Part shown: in pieces, positions 1 to 8,567 of the stretch
Layout of the letters: every line of letters starts with the position of its first letter
How positions within the stretch are numbered: the stretch's first letter is position 1
From: an uncultured Nitrospira sp.
Lineage (GTDB): Bacteria > Nitrospirota > Nitrospiria > Nitrospirales > Nitrospiraceae
Assembly: GCA_902500805.1 (NCBI GenBank)
Contig: CABVSA010000020.1
Location: 1 to 51,551 of the forward strand
DNA: 51,551 nt
Reading direction: 5' to 3'
Position numbers and translations under genes: made by a program
Notes under the pieces: generated by a model
What the model saw: the letters and a program-made list of their open reading frames with translations, nothing else
Told to the model about the DNA's origin: nothing
Database searches by the model: none

Positions 1-5
1 GAGAT

Positions 6-326
6 ATGACTAAGACGATCCACAGTTTCAAGAGTGTGTGGGATGCCTTGGCCGACACACCTGAACAGGCGGCGAATTTGCGTGCGCGATCTGGACTCAT
101 GCGGCAAATCACCGAGGCCATTGAGGAGAACAGGTGGACTCAGATGGAAGCGGGCGCTCAATGCGGAGTCACGCAGCCGCGGATCAATGATCTGCTCCGC
201 GGGCGGATCTCGCGCTTTTCATTAGATGCGCTGGTGAACATGGCCGCAGCGCTTGGGCGCCCGGTCCGAATCGAATTAGAACATCCCAAGCACAGGCGGC
301 TCACCAGGGTGCGTCGTTCTGCATAA
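6..326 (+). CDS. XRE-family HTH protein, antitoxin-like
   Basis: 106 aa with a central helix-turn-helix (about residues 45-80: WTQMEAGAQCGVTQPRINDL, then the SRFSLDALVNMAAALG helix), of the type found in HigA-like antitoxins of type II toxin-antitoxin pairs. Such proteins bind the operon promoter and neutralise a RelE/HigB-type toxin. The start is ATG at 6, so any partner toxin gene, normally just upstream, would lie outside the window. It sits at the far end of an eroded mobile element, where TA modules are common. The fold is clear; the antitoxin role is inferred from family style. Confidence 0.75.
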   Translation: MTKTIHSFKSVWDALADTPEQAANLRARSGLMRQITEAIEENRWTQMEAGAQCGVTQPRINDLLRGRISRFSLDALVNMAAALGRPVRIELEHPKHRRLTRVRRSA

Positions 327-746
327 TCGTCAGGGAATCGAGCGCGGCTGTTTTGAGCGGAGCGGGAATTCCCGGGTCAATTACCACCATTTTCCCTGCA
401 AACTCCTCCAGATCAATGTCCAATCCACCTTCTTTCCTTGAGATGGGTGGGTTGAGTTCGCCCGTAATGAACCGCGCTTCTAGCCCGTGGGCACGCTTCA
501 GTCGAACAAGGCACAAACAGATGTGTCCGATAACGCCGTTTCGATTGGCCCGATCGGCTTTAACGACTCGTTTACCGAACTCAGCAGTGAATGATAGTCA
601 AGCTCGTCGAGTTCGATGACGCCTTGTGACAGCAACCCATGCTTCACCGCATTGTACCGGGTTGAAAGGGTATTGACAGGGCCTGTCGATGCCTTTGCAT
701 TGGTCTGGTTTGCCTCCAATTTCGCCTTTGATAGGTGGGTGCCCAT
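301..746 (-). pseudogene. Frameshifted conserved protein of mobile regions
   Basis: The N-terminal half (746 down to 498) has the hallmark KAKLEANQTNAKASTGP followed by RYNAVKHGLLSQG, typical of a small uncharacterised family common in environmental genomes. It stops after ...SVCALFD. The expected continuation (LVRLKRAHGLEARFITGELN) is in another minus frame from 516 to 301, so one indel near 498-516 splits the gene. No function is known for the family. The frameshift could be a true pseudogene or a sequencing error. It overlaps the 3' end of the HTH gene tail to tail. Confidence 0.55.
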
Positions 747-947
747 TCCTTCGCACCTTCCGTCGAATTAGTATTGCCTCAGAGACGAAGTAGCAATCCC
801 GTGAGCAATAGAGTTCGCCTCTTTATGGTCTCAATCGCGCCACCAGTCAAGGACCTATGTATGTGTTGGACGGTGCTCCCAGTCAGCGTGCTGCCATCTA
901 CATCCATTGTTGCTTTGTCGTAGCCTGTCCAGTTACTCTCTGGCTCC

Positions 948-1808
948 ATGCCTTCCCCACCAGGACCAGAATTCACATTAAACGCTGTTCTTAGCGCCAT
1001 GCGCGATGCTCTCAAATCGCTTAGCCACCAAGGTCAGATTACCTTCCCAGACTTGATGACAACGACATTGAAAGAATTGGCTCGTGTAGGCTTGGCCGTT
1101 GAACAAGGTGACAACTTCAGGGAAATCTGGGAACGTCTTAGAGATATTCATCCATTGGCATTCTTGCTCATAGAGGCTCATGCTCAGATTGCGACGATGG
1201 GATACATCGTCAATTATCCCAAGACACCACGTCCGCCCGATCCAAATTGGTTCCGAGTAACCGAAAGGGGGAAACAGTGGATTTCGTCTGCGGGCCCCGC
1301 ACTGGAAGATTCCGATGGGTTTCTTGCAGCTCTGAATGAGCGAATCCCGACTTTGGATCCCGTGGTGAGGCAATACATAGTCGAAGCGGTTGTCACCTAT
1401 AATAGCCAAGTCTGGTTTGCGTCCGCCGTCATGGTTGGCGCGGCGAGTGAAAAGCTAGTGTATATGCTGACCGAATCCCTGCTGCTCGTTACTGGAGGAG
1501 ACAAGAGCCGATCCCTTAGAAAGGCAAGCAAGGAACGCCACCTTCCTACCATGTTCGAGCAGCTCAACAAGGTTCTGGCAGGTCACATAGAATCGAAAAG
1601 TCTTCCGTACGAAATCCATGAGGGAAGCGAGCCGCACCTGATGTCTCTCTTTGAGTCCATACGTGTACAGCGCAACAATGCCGTGCATCCAAGTGTGGGT
1701 GAAGTTACGCCTGCTACGGTGCGCTTAACCCTTTCGGCATTCCCCGCTGCCTGCCGCAAAGTGTACGATCTGATTGAATGGTGCCACGCTGGTTCCAAAA
1801 CAGCATGA
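948..1808 (+). CDS. HEPN-like hypothetical protein
   Basis: 286 aa, not recognised as a named family. The N-terminal half is acidic and helical. The C-terminal half carries VQRNNAVHP (about residues 240-248), an R-x4-H arrangement like the catalytic motif of HEPN RNases, within a helical segment (WFASAVMVGAASEKLVYMLTESLLL) that resembles RiboL-PSP-HEPN/DUF4145-type proteins. Such domains often serve as toxins or RNases in defence and toxin-antitoxin systems. The neighbourhood (antitoxin-like HTH, decayed integrase) fits a defence or addiction cargo. Function is inferred from the motif only. Confidence 0.6.
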   Translation: MPSPPGPEFTLNAVLSAMRDALKSLSHQGQITFPDLMTTTLKELARVGLAVEQGDNFREIWERLRDIHPLAFLLIEAHAQIATMGYIVNYPKTPRPPDPNWFRVTERGKQWISSAGPALEDSDGFLAALNERIPTLDPVVRQYIVEAVVTYNSQVWFASAVMVGAASEKLVYMLTESLLLVTGGDKSRSLRKASKERHLPTMFEQLNKVLAGHIESKSLPYEIHEGSEPHLMSLFESIRVQRNNAVHPSVGEVTPATVRLTLSAFPAACRKVYDLIEWCHAGSKTA

Positions 1809-1919
1809 CACACGAGGACCTGATCCATCACAGGTGCTCTCCGTTTGTTGATGATTCCTCTTGTTGACTATCCTCAGGTAGGTCTTGGGCGAGGCGCCTA
1901 ACTACTTCCCTGACAGATA

Positions 1920-2396
1920 TTAGGCGCGTTGTCGCAGCAGGATGACTTCTGCACTCGCCTTGAGCTTGTCGAGGTAATCCGCCCACTGCTGCATCATCTT
2001 GCGCCGCTCGGGCAGGTGCGCGGTGCGGTTGTAGGCGCGCCCATTGGGATCACGCACGGCGTGGGCAAGCTGATGCTCGATGTAATCGGGACGCACGCCC
2101 AGCACTTCATCGAGGATGGTTCTCGCCACCGCTCGGAAACCGTGCCCGCTCATTTCGTCCTTCCCAATGCCCATGCGCCGCATGGCAGCAAGAATCGCAT
2201 TGTCGCTCATCGGTCTTCCGTTGCTGCACGCACTCGGGAAAACCGCGTCCATCACGATAAAGCGATGAGGAACAGGCGGTACGCGTAAACACAGAAACAC
2301 TGGAGGTGTTCTATTCCGTCGCCCGGAACCATTGTAAGGGCTCCGGATCGAGGGAGCAAAGCAAGAAAGCCTGTGGGTTGAAGACTCTATCCGCAA
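1920..2396 (-). pseudogene. Truncated tyrosine recombinase (P4-type integrase), C-terminal part
   Basis: From about residue 48 the frame matches the end of a P4-family phage integrase: VFPSACSNGRPMSDNAIL, GHGFRAVARTILDEVLG (catalytic His/Arg), EHQLAHAVRDPNGRAYNRT (second His and the Tyr nucleophile), then the tail PERRKMMQQWADYLDKL. Full-length members have about 400 residues; here only about 110 remain and the first ~47 residues look unrelated. The core-binding domain is missing, so the enzyme should be inactive. It lies about 470 bp from the 3' end of ssrA, a preferred attachment site for this family. Confidence 0.8.
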
Positions 2397-2414
2397 TGAG
2401 GATGAGTGAAGTAA

Positions 2415-2693
2415 CTAGGAGCGTCTCTTGCTCAAACGCTTGAGCGTTTCGAGATTGCCGTCAATCAGGCTTTTCTTTTTCACAGCACTCCATCGTTTCA
2501 ATTGACGTTCTCGCCTAATGGCCTGCGTTTCCGTGTCAAAAACCTCCGTATACATGAGTCGGACAGGCCGACGCTTGAATGTATACGTCGAACCTTGGCC
2601 GATATTGTGGGCATGAATGCGAGCTCGTAGGTTCTGTGTTGAACCTATATAGAAGGAACCGTCAGAACAGCAAAGGATGTACACATAGTACAT
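2415..2693 (-). CDS. GIY-YIG nuclease superfamily protein
   Basis: 92 aa from the chosen ATG (MYYVYILCCSDGSFYIGSTQ). It shows the YVYIL...YIGST GIY-YIG core, the R of RARIHAHNIG, the FKRRPVRLMYTE strand and an ERQLKRW segment containing the conserved Glu. This matches the small stand-alone YhbQ/UPF0213-type group, single-domain putative nucleases of unclear role. A start five codons upstream is also open, but the later ATG matches the family N-terminus. It lies between the integrase remnant and ssrA. Confidence 0.85.
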   Translation of the reverse strand: MYYVYILCCSDGSFYIGSTQNLRARIHAHNIGQGSTYTFKRRPVRLMYTEVFDTETQAIRRERQLKRWSAVKKKSLIDGNLETLKRLSKRRS

Positions 2694-2833
2694 GAGAAGA
2701 GCACCCATGCTCCGTCTGGGTGTTCTGGATCAACCCGAGTTGCCCCTCGACGCGCTTTGCTTGCTCGGGGCACCATTCGACTCCCCAGTGGTGGAATCTC
2801 AACATTGATTGCTGGCCGGCCATGAGCGAGCCC

Positions 2834-2857
2834 GCATGTGCTCACTCGAGCACATGC
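2834..2857. other. Strong hairpin just past the 3' end of ssrA
   Basis: GCATGTGCTC and GAGCACATGC form a perfect 10-bp stem with a 4-nt loop, 11 nt beyond the mature 3' end of ssrA. There is no T-run on the minus strand, so an intrinsic terminator is possible but not typical. A wider dyad (2771-2782 and 2861-2872, CACCATTCGACT and its complement) encloses it. Confidence 0.5.
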
Positions 2858-2867
2858 GCGAGTCGAA

Positions 2868-3217
2868 TGGTGGAGGCGAGGGGAGTTGAACCCCTGTCCG
2901 AAGATCGTCAGTGCACTGTGTCTACATGTGTAGCCGACAATTTAAGTTTCGCAGCCATCCACGCCCGTCGGCAGGCTTAGAACAGCCACTAGCCCAGAAA
3001 GTTCTCGTCCGCAGCCGCTGAGCACCGACTTTGGACCAGCCCGCTGCATCGCGCCATTCCACCCCCGCGGGCCTCAGATGGAACGACGTCTCAGCCTAAA
3101 TTAGGCTGCGAGTGCCAGTTCTTGATTGGCAGTTGCGTTTTCTCGGACTTTTACGAGTTCCCGAGAGCTCGACATGCGACAGTGACCTCAGTATCCCCGT
3201 CGAAACCGGTCGCCCCC
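2868..3217 (-). ncRNA. ssrA: tmRNA (ssrA)
   Basis: Read on the minus strand, it starts GGGGGCGACCGGTTTCGACGGG and ends with a T-arm (GGGGTTCAACTCCCC), the acceptor strand TCGCCTCC, then A and an encoded CCA. The 5' and 3' ends pair as an 8-bp acceptor stem. The tag reading frame ends GCC AAT CAA GAA CTG GCA CTC GCA GCC TAA at 3101, giving a tag ending ANQELALAA. The following CCTAAATTAGG stem is typical. tmRNA rescues stalled ribosomes with SmpB. The resume codon is not certain: CGA at 3145 or a nearby GCA. Confidence 0.95.
3101..3145 (-). other. tmRNA proteolysis-tag reading frame
   Basis: Codons from CGA (3145-3143) read R-E-N-A-T-A-N-Q-E-L-A-L-A-A-stop. CGA directly follows AAAGTC, the counterpart of the TAGTC that precedes the resume codon in E. 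coli. If the tag starts later, at GCA 3136, it is ATANQELALAA. The LALAA end is the usual ClpXP-type degron. Confidence 0.75.
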
Positions 3218-3227
3218 TTTCTTTATA

Positions 3228-3358
3228 AATCGTGAAGCGTCAATCATTCCTTCGATCCTGATTTCCAGGTTTCATGTTCAAAGTTTCAAGTTGTTCAGAA
3301 ACCAAAAACATCAAACCTGAAACTTGAAACCGTTGGCCGATCGCTTCACGCTTCACGA
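3228..3358. repeat. Imperfect inverted repeat upstream of ssrA
   Basis: CGTGAAGCG (3231-3239) is mirrored by CGCTTCACG (3342-3350), and CTTCACG repeats at once (3351-3357). Between them an AGGTTTCATGTTCAAAGTTTCAAG-like arm (from about 3268) faces AAACCTGAAACTTGAAACC (from about 3313). The whole could fold into a long, imperfect hairpin. It lies immediately upstream of ssrA, where the promoter is expected. It looks like a dispersed repeat unit, but a genome-wide search was not possible. Confidence 0.5.
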
Positions 3359-3493
3359 ACGACTTCTTTCGTACACGGCCATCATACCGCACCGGTCAAG
3401 AGGATACCAGGACCTCTTCAAACAGCTACTCCTCAGAGGCGAATCACGAAATCCGTAGCCTCCTCCCCTGGAAGGGGCTATGCTGACTTCTAC

Positions 3494-4195
3494 GTGGATG
3501 GGACTATACAAGGGTACGAGGTCGAAACGACCCGCTATCAGATCGGGACGGTCTCTTATCAGGTTCGGACCCTTCGCGATCGACGGCAGTTCTCCGATCC
3601 TGACGGTTGTGCCGAGCGGATCGGGATCTCCTCCGCCTCCTGGCCGCTCTTTGGTGTCGTGTGGCCCGCTGGGCTCGCGCTCGCCGAGGAGATGAGTCGG
3701 TTTCCCATCGCGGGCAAACACATTCTTGAGGTCGGGTGTGGGATCGGCCTCCCCAGCCTCGTGCTGCAACAGCGCGGCGCCAACATCACCGCCTGCGACT
3801 ACCACCCTCTGGCCGAGGAATTTCTCAGAAAGAACACAGACCTCAATGGGCTCGCGCCCATTCCCTTCTTCAACGCCCCGTGGCTGGAACCTACCCTCGA
3901 ACTGGGCCGCTTCGATCTCATCATCGGCAGCGACTTGTTATACGAGCGGAATCATCCCACCCAGCTTGCGGATTTCTTGGCCGGCCATGCCAGACCCACC
4001 TGTCAAATTCTCCTCACCGATCCGGGCCGACACCGCTGCGGCAAGATGAGCGCCAAGCTCACAGCACAAGGCTATAGGTGTACGGAAATGCATCTTGAAT
4101 GCGGCGAACCGCTCAAGCCATCCCATCGGGGACACCTTTTGAATTTCGTACGCTGCCAGGTGAACTCGCAAGATGGATCTCCGACATGCGCCTGA
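3494..4195 (+). CDS. SAM-dependent methyltransferase (lysine-methyltransferase-like)
   Basis: 233 aa from a GTG start. Motif I is ILEVGCGIGLPSL (about residues 77-89), followed by the acidic strand ITACDYHPLA and the motif FDLIIGSDLLYERN, as in the Methyltransf_16/METTL21-like group that methylates protein lysines. The N-terminal SSASWPLFGVVWPAGLALAE matches the W..W region before motif I in this group. The substrate is unknown. It stands alone between ssrA and the oppositely oriented nnrS gene. Confidence 0.75.
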   Translation: MDGTIQGYEVETTRYQIGTVSYQVRTLRDRRQFSDPDGCAERIGISSASWPLFGVVWPAGLALAEEMSRFPIAGKHILEVGCGIGLPSLVLQQRGANITACDYHPLAEEFLRKNTDLNGLAPIPFFNAPWLEPTLELGRFDLIIGSDLLYERNHPTQLADFLAGHARPTCQILLTDPGRHRCGKMSAKLTAQGYRCTEMHLECGEPLKPSHRGHLLNFVRCQVNSQDGSPTCA

Positions 4196-4286
4196 TCTCA
4201 CTCAAGTCGCCGAGCCACTGAGGAGGTCCAGCTTCTGATTGCGACGCCCTAGCCGAGAACCACCAATTCGCTTTCCCCTGCAGGCC

Positions 4287-5531
4287 CTACTCATCAAGGC
4301 TCGGACGGACCAAGTATGGTCCATAGTGAACGGCAAAGAGGAGATAGGCTCCGCTCCAGCCGAGTGCGGACAGCCCAAGTATCGCATGGGTCAGAACCGT
4401 GGGAGTCTCGGCGTTCGGAGCAAAGATGCGTAACAATGCCCCCGCGTTGACCAGTAGATACATCGCCACAGTGAGCCGGTCGGCATGCCGCGGTCTGCCC
4501 GTGTGGCCGAGACTTGCACGGGTCATGACCGCCAGCGTCATCGTCCCCATCGCGCCACTGGTGAGGACATGAACGGCATTCGCGGGAGACAGACCAAATC
4601 CAAGTATCGATCCACCAAGAACCAACAGAAACAGGCCGACCCATCCATATCCAACATGCAGAATCAGCACGAGCGGTTCCTGCCATGTCAGCCAGCCTTT
4701 CCAGCGAATGAGACGCACCAGACTCGCGAGGCCGCTCACGATTAGCATAACGCCCGTCGACTGACTCTCCGGCTGAGCGATCCAGCTGATCGCCCCTACG
4801 AGAACCAGGACGATTGCGATACCATCCACCCGAGAAAAGACTTCCGGCAGCCGAGAGAGCTTCTCATTGATGAAGAACTCGCGAGTAAACGTAGGCGTGA
4901 GACGCCCGCCGATCACGGTCAACATCAACGTCATGACGGAGAGTGCCAGACGTTCGGGAAAATCAGTCGGCCTACCCTGCAACGCCGACAGGTGAAAAAG
5001 GATGTTCGCGCCGGCAAAAAAACTGACTAGCACACCGATCGGTGCACGATCCCAGCTGCGAGCGGAAATGATTTCTCTCCAGACATAGGCCGCAAGCAGG
5101 ACTAAAAACGCGCCATCGATGACGGCAACGGTAGACGGCCCAAACCATGGTGATACAATGAGCAGCCGTCCTGCCAGCCACAGCAGAAACATCAGCAGCA
5201 ACGGAACGCCTCTCAACGGCATTCGGTCGGTCCAATTGGGCATGGCCGTCAGCAGAAATCCGGCGATCAACGCCGGCAGATACCCGAACAGCATTTCATG
5301 CACGTGCCACTCGCGAGCAGGATAGAGAAACTCCATTGGTATCTGCCCGGCGAACAACGCAATCCAGATAAGGACAACCAGGCCGGCGAACAGTGCTGCG
5401 CCTAAAAAAAACGGTCGAAACCCATAGGATAAGAACACCGGTCCCTCATAGCGGGGAAATGTCGGTTCGTTGTCTTCCTGCTGGACAGCTGGAACTGGTG
5501 CAGGGATAACCTGACTCTCATTCGGTGACAT
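4287..5531 (-). CDS. nnrS: NnrS family membrane protein
   Basis: 414 aa with about twelve hydrophobic segments starting at residue 35. Family features are YGFRPFFLGAALFAG, the REWHVHEMLFGY histidine motif, GRLTPTFTREFF and the HVLTSGAMGTMTLAVMTRASLGHTGRP segment. NnrS proteins are heme- and copper-containing membrane proteins linked to nitric oxide stress and denitrification. In a nitrite-oxidising or ammonia-oxidising organism, protection from NO is a reasonable role. No denitrification genes are adjacent. The start has no alternative nearby and gives a normal family length. Confidence 0.9.
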   Translation of the reverse strand: MSPNESQVIPAPVPAVQQEDNEPTFPRYEGPVFLSYGFRPFFLGAALFAGLVVLIWIALFAGQIPMEFLYPAREWHVHEMLFGYLPALIAGFLLTAMPNWTDRMPLRGVPLLLMFLLWLAGRLLIVSPWFGPSTVAVIDGAFLVLLAAYVWREIISARSWDRAPIGVLVSFFAGANILFHLSALQGRPTDFPERLALSVMTLMLTVIGGRLTPTFTREFFINEKLSRLPEVFSRVDGIAIVLVLVGAISWIAQPESQSTGVMLIVSGLASLVRLIRWKGWLTWQEPLVLILHVGYGWVGLFLLVLGGSILGFGLSPANAVHVLTSGAMGTMTLAVMTRASLGHTGRPRHADRLTVAMYLLVNAGALLRIFAPNAETPTVLTHAILGLSALGWSGAYLLFAVHYGPYLVRPSLDE

Positions 5532-5601
5532 AGGAGCAGATTCTCATGTGCAGATGAGCAGCCTGTCAACCGAGTGCCAGGCCAGATGAACAGGCCGGTG
5601 C

Positions 5602-7074
5602 TTAGCCCAGGCGGCTTAGAAACCGTTTCGAGGCAGGATAGGTGCTCCAGAGTAGTTCGAGCGTGATAGACGACAATAGCGCTATGAGCCGTGTGGATTT
5701 CTCTTCTCCTCTGGCCACGGGATCATGCTCCCGTAGCCGTTTCCACTCTTCGTGCAGGGTGGAGAGATGCTTCGAGACCAAGATTTTCACCTTTGCGACC
5801 CAGAACCTGGGATCTTCGGCGTCCACAACATACTGTCCTTGCCCTCGACCAAAATGGGCAATGGCCAGGTATCGGATGATGACGTCTTGAACCAGCATAT
5901 CCAGATACTCATCCGACCACGTCACCGGCGTCGGCGTTCGCCCTGCCTGCCGTTCTGCCCAGGCCCCCCCTCCGAAAAATCCAAGCACGCCTCCCACCAC
6001 TGCCCCAGCGACCGTGAACAACCCCAGACTCACCCCACCGGTTGCAGCATCGAGATGGAGTCCGGCATAGGCCCCACTGGTCAAGGCACCACCGATCCCG
6101 CCGATGGCAGTCCCGCTTAAGGTCGCTTCACCATGCCCCTGTGAGCCTCTCTGGACTTCGACGTGTTCCATTCTGGCCTGGATCACCCCGATTGCATCCC
6201 CTTCCAGGCCATGCAGCGCAATAACCGCTTTCGTCGTCACCCCGACCTCGTTCACCAACTCCTTCAAGAGACCATCGACCGCCTGTTGCTTCTGTTCATC
6301 TATCGGTGAGCCGTCACCCCTGGTCATCACCCGCGACCTCGCCGCGCGCACGACCAACCGAGCCCACTGCTCCATCGCCATGCGGAAGACAGACAGATTC
6401 GCATTCTGCCAGGCGCTGAATAATCGATTCATGAGGGGACGGTCCTGGGAAGGAAGCAGCGATTCAATCGTCTCGAACAGAATCCCTTCTTGGACCCAAC
6501 AGCGGCTGAATGCATCGAGACTATGAACTCCCCTGACAAATCCATAGCGGGCAAAGTAGTCCTTCCAGGGTTGTTCGAGATGCTGCCATGCGTCACGGTC
6601 CCTGGGAGGGCCTGTTTGGTTCAAGAGGACAACGACGGGTTTTCCGATCCATTCGAGCAGCTGCAGTTCCGAAGCAAGGTACCCAGCCATGCTCGGTTCT
6701 TCGGTCGCGTTTACGAGATAGAGAACAACATCCGCCTCTTGCTGGACGTTCAACACAGCCTGCTGCGCACACCAGGACGGCCGGTCACGAAATCGATCCC
6801 ACACTTCCGTTAGAATCCGTACGATCGGATTCTTGGCCCCCTGTAACCGAGAGAGGATCTTTTGACAGTTGGGAAATCCGGGCGTGTCCCAGAGCTGCAG
6901 AGACTCTCCTGCGTCCGTTTCGAGCACGGTGTACTGCTGGTTTTCGAGTGTCACATGTGCACGATCGGCGACGAGGCCGATATCCTTCCGAAGCAGCGTT
7001 CTGGCAAGTGTGGTCTTCCCGATATTCGTATGGGAAATCAAAGAGAGAGCGATCTGCGATGTTTGGATGCTCAT
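5602..7074 (-). CDS. P-loop GTPase with DUF3482 domain
   Basis: 490 aa. The N-terminal GTPase domain has a P-loop (LISHTNIGKTTLARTLL, about residues 12-28), DTPGF (G3) and VVVLLNQTG (degenerate G4). The C-terminal half is the DUF3482 region, with a glycine-rich hydrophobic stretch (GTAIGGIGGALTSGAYAGLH, then VAGAVVGGVLGFFGGGAWAE) that may insert in a membrane. The start ATG overlaps the stop of the upstream DUF2868 gene (ATGA), so the two are translationally coupled. This pairing recurs in proteobacteria. The cellular role is not known. Confidence 0.85.
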   Translation of the reverse strand: MSIQTSQIALSLISHTNIGKTTLARTLLRKDIGLVADRAHVTLENQQYTVLETDAGESLQLWDTPGFPNCQKILSRLQGAKNPIVRILTEVWDRFRDRPSWCAQQAVLNVQQEADVVLYLVNATEEPSMAGYLASELQLLEWIGKPVVVLLNQTGPPRDRDAWQHLEQPWKDYFARYGFVRGVHSLDAFSRCWVQEGILFETIESLLPSQDRPLMNRLFSAWQNANLSVFRMAMEQWARLVVRAARSRVMTRGDGSPIDEQKQQAVDGLLKELVNEVGVTTKAVIALHGLEGDAIGVIQARMEHVEVQRGSQGHGEATLSGTAIGGIGGALTSGAYAGLHLDAATGGVSLGLFTVAGAVVGGVLGFFGGGAWAERQAGRTPTPVTWSDEYLDMLVQDVIIRYLAIAHFGRGQGQYVVDAEDPRFWVAKVKILVSKHLSTLHEEWKRLREHDPVARGEEKSTRLIALLSSITLELLWSTYPASKRFLSRLG

Positions 7075-8567
7075 CGCGCCACCCGAAAATCACCCGGCCA
7101 TAGACAGTTGGACAACGCTTGCAGCTCCACATTCGGTGGACCAGAAGGGTCTCGGTATTTCAGGGCTTGGAGTCCACACGCTTTCACCAGCGTCGCCCAA
7201 GACTGGCACCGTTCGGTTAAACGCTTCTCATGATCGATCTGCGCATACGCCTCGCAATCCAAAACGACCAGCAGCATGTTCGATCGTCCCCTGTCTCGTA
7301 TCGTCGCTTTCAACTCCTCCAAAAATTCGCTGTGCGTTTCCTCGGGAGCCTGAGCGACGTTGAACAGGACGACGGCACACAGCGCTCGATCGGGGTCGGA
7401 CGGAAAGTCTGGAGGGCGAGCACCATAGGGAACCGAACTCCCGACATGGATGTCCGCCAAAACCCCGAACGCATCGTTAAGGAATGTCATCAACCGATCG
7501 TCAGCCTCCTTCAGTCGATGGCTATAGGCCAACACATCGACGAACAGTCCTTTCCCCCGATAAGGATTCAGCAGACGCTGAAAATACGGATCGTTGCTCG
7601 GCAGCTGCACATCGGCATCCAGGCGGGCCGTACGGATCCCCCCCACCATCGCTAACAGCGTTCGCGGTAGGACAATAAACAGCACCGTTGTCATCGCCCA
7701 GAAATGAATCCAGATCGCGGCATTGGCCCTGGCCGTACCTTGCAGCTCGGCGATGGCTTCCACCCCGGGGATTGGGATCCTCAACAGCCAACTCGCCGGT
7801 GCGAATAGCAAGGAGAGCAACGTGTGGACCCCCTGAGACTCCATGAACGTGCTGTCCCATCCCGCCTTGTACAAAAAACTGAACCCGCGCAGATAGAGTC
7901 CCGCGATCACGCCGATCGCCAACGCGGCCGCGGCCGCGTGAAGAAGGCTACGGGCATGGGTGATCAACAGATCCCGACCACTCTGGAGCAGCCGCGTGGC
8001 ATAGGAGGCCAGCGATGCGGCGATCCATTGCTGTTCCTCAGAAGCCTGGGCACGATCAGGCCGGAATCCGCTGAGCCGTCCCTTCACGACAAGTCCCAAC
8101 AGCCATCCCCCCAACCCCGGCAGTCCGGGCTGCGCCTGGTTTCGTGACGGTTGGGAAACAACCATGTTGTAGAGCAACACGATATAGACCACCGCATTCC
8201 AGAGGAGGAGGGTGAGAAGCGGAAAATTCAGGAGATTAATATGGCCGGCAGGCCCGATAGGGTCGGCGAGGAAACCTCCCACCAGCGCACAACCGATCAA
8301 CAGCGTGACCGGAGTTCTGACCCGTAGAACCGCGAGGGCTGACGTGAACATCGGGTGCGTCTGTGTGAGTCGATCGACAATGTGCTCAGCCCGTTCAAGG
8401 ACCCGCACTTCCCCGGCATGCAGAGGGTCTCCCGTAGCCGTGCGATCCCTCACGTCATTGACATGGGGGGGCGGCTCCCGTTCGTACCGCAAGATAAACT
8501 TGTGGTTCGGGTCCTGTTCTTCGCACGCCTGAACCAGGAGCACTTTGGCCAGCTGATCAAACGTCAT
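7071..8567 (-). CDS. DUF2868 membrane protein
   Basis: About 498 aa from the ATG giving MTFDQLAKVLLVQACEEQDP; an in-frame upstream GTG at 8624 is also possible. Four or so membrane segments: the VRTPVTLLIGCALVGG and LLTLLLWNAVVYIVLLYNMV region, LHAAAAALAIGVIAGLYLRG, the WIHFWAMTTVLFIVLPRTLLAMVGG region. A long cytoplasmic C-terminal part follows (LPSNDPYFQRLLNPYRGKGL, then LFNVAQAPEETHSEFLEELK). It forms a two-gene operon with the DUF3482 GTPase, so the likely unit is a membrane protein with its own GTPase. No enzymatic motif is seen. Confidence 0.8.
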   Translation of the reverse strand: MTFDQLAKVLLVQACEEQDPNHKFILRYEREPPPHVNDVRDRTATGDPLHAGEVRVLERAEHIVDRLTQTHPMFTSALAVLRVRTPVTLLIGCALVGGFLADPIGPAGHINLLNFPLLTLLLWNAVVYIVLLYNMVVSQPSRNQAQPGLPGLGGWLLGLVVKGRLSGFRPDRAQASEEQQWIAASLASYATRLLQSGRDLLITHARSLLHAAAAALAIGVIAGLYLRGFSFLYKAGWDSTFMESQGVHTLLSLLFAPASWLLRIPIPGVEAIAELQGTARANAAIWIHFWAMTTVLFIVLPRTLLAMVGGIRTARLDADVQLPSNDPYFQRLLNPYRGKGLFVDVLAYSHRLKEADDRLMTFLNDAFGVLADIHVGSSVPYGARPPDFPSDPDRALCAVVLFNVAQAPEETHSEFLEELKATIRDRGRSNMLLVVLDCEAYAQIDHEKRLTERCQSWATLVKACGLQALKYRDPSGPPNVELQALSNCLWPGDFRVAR

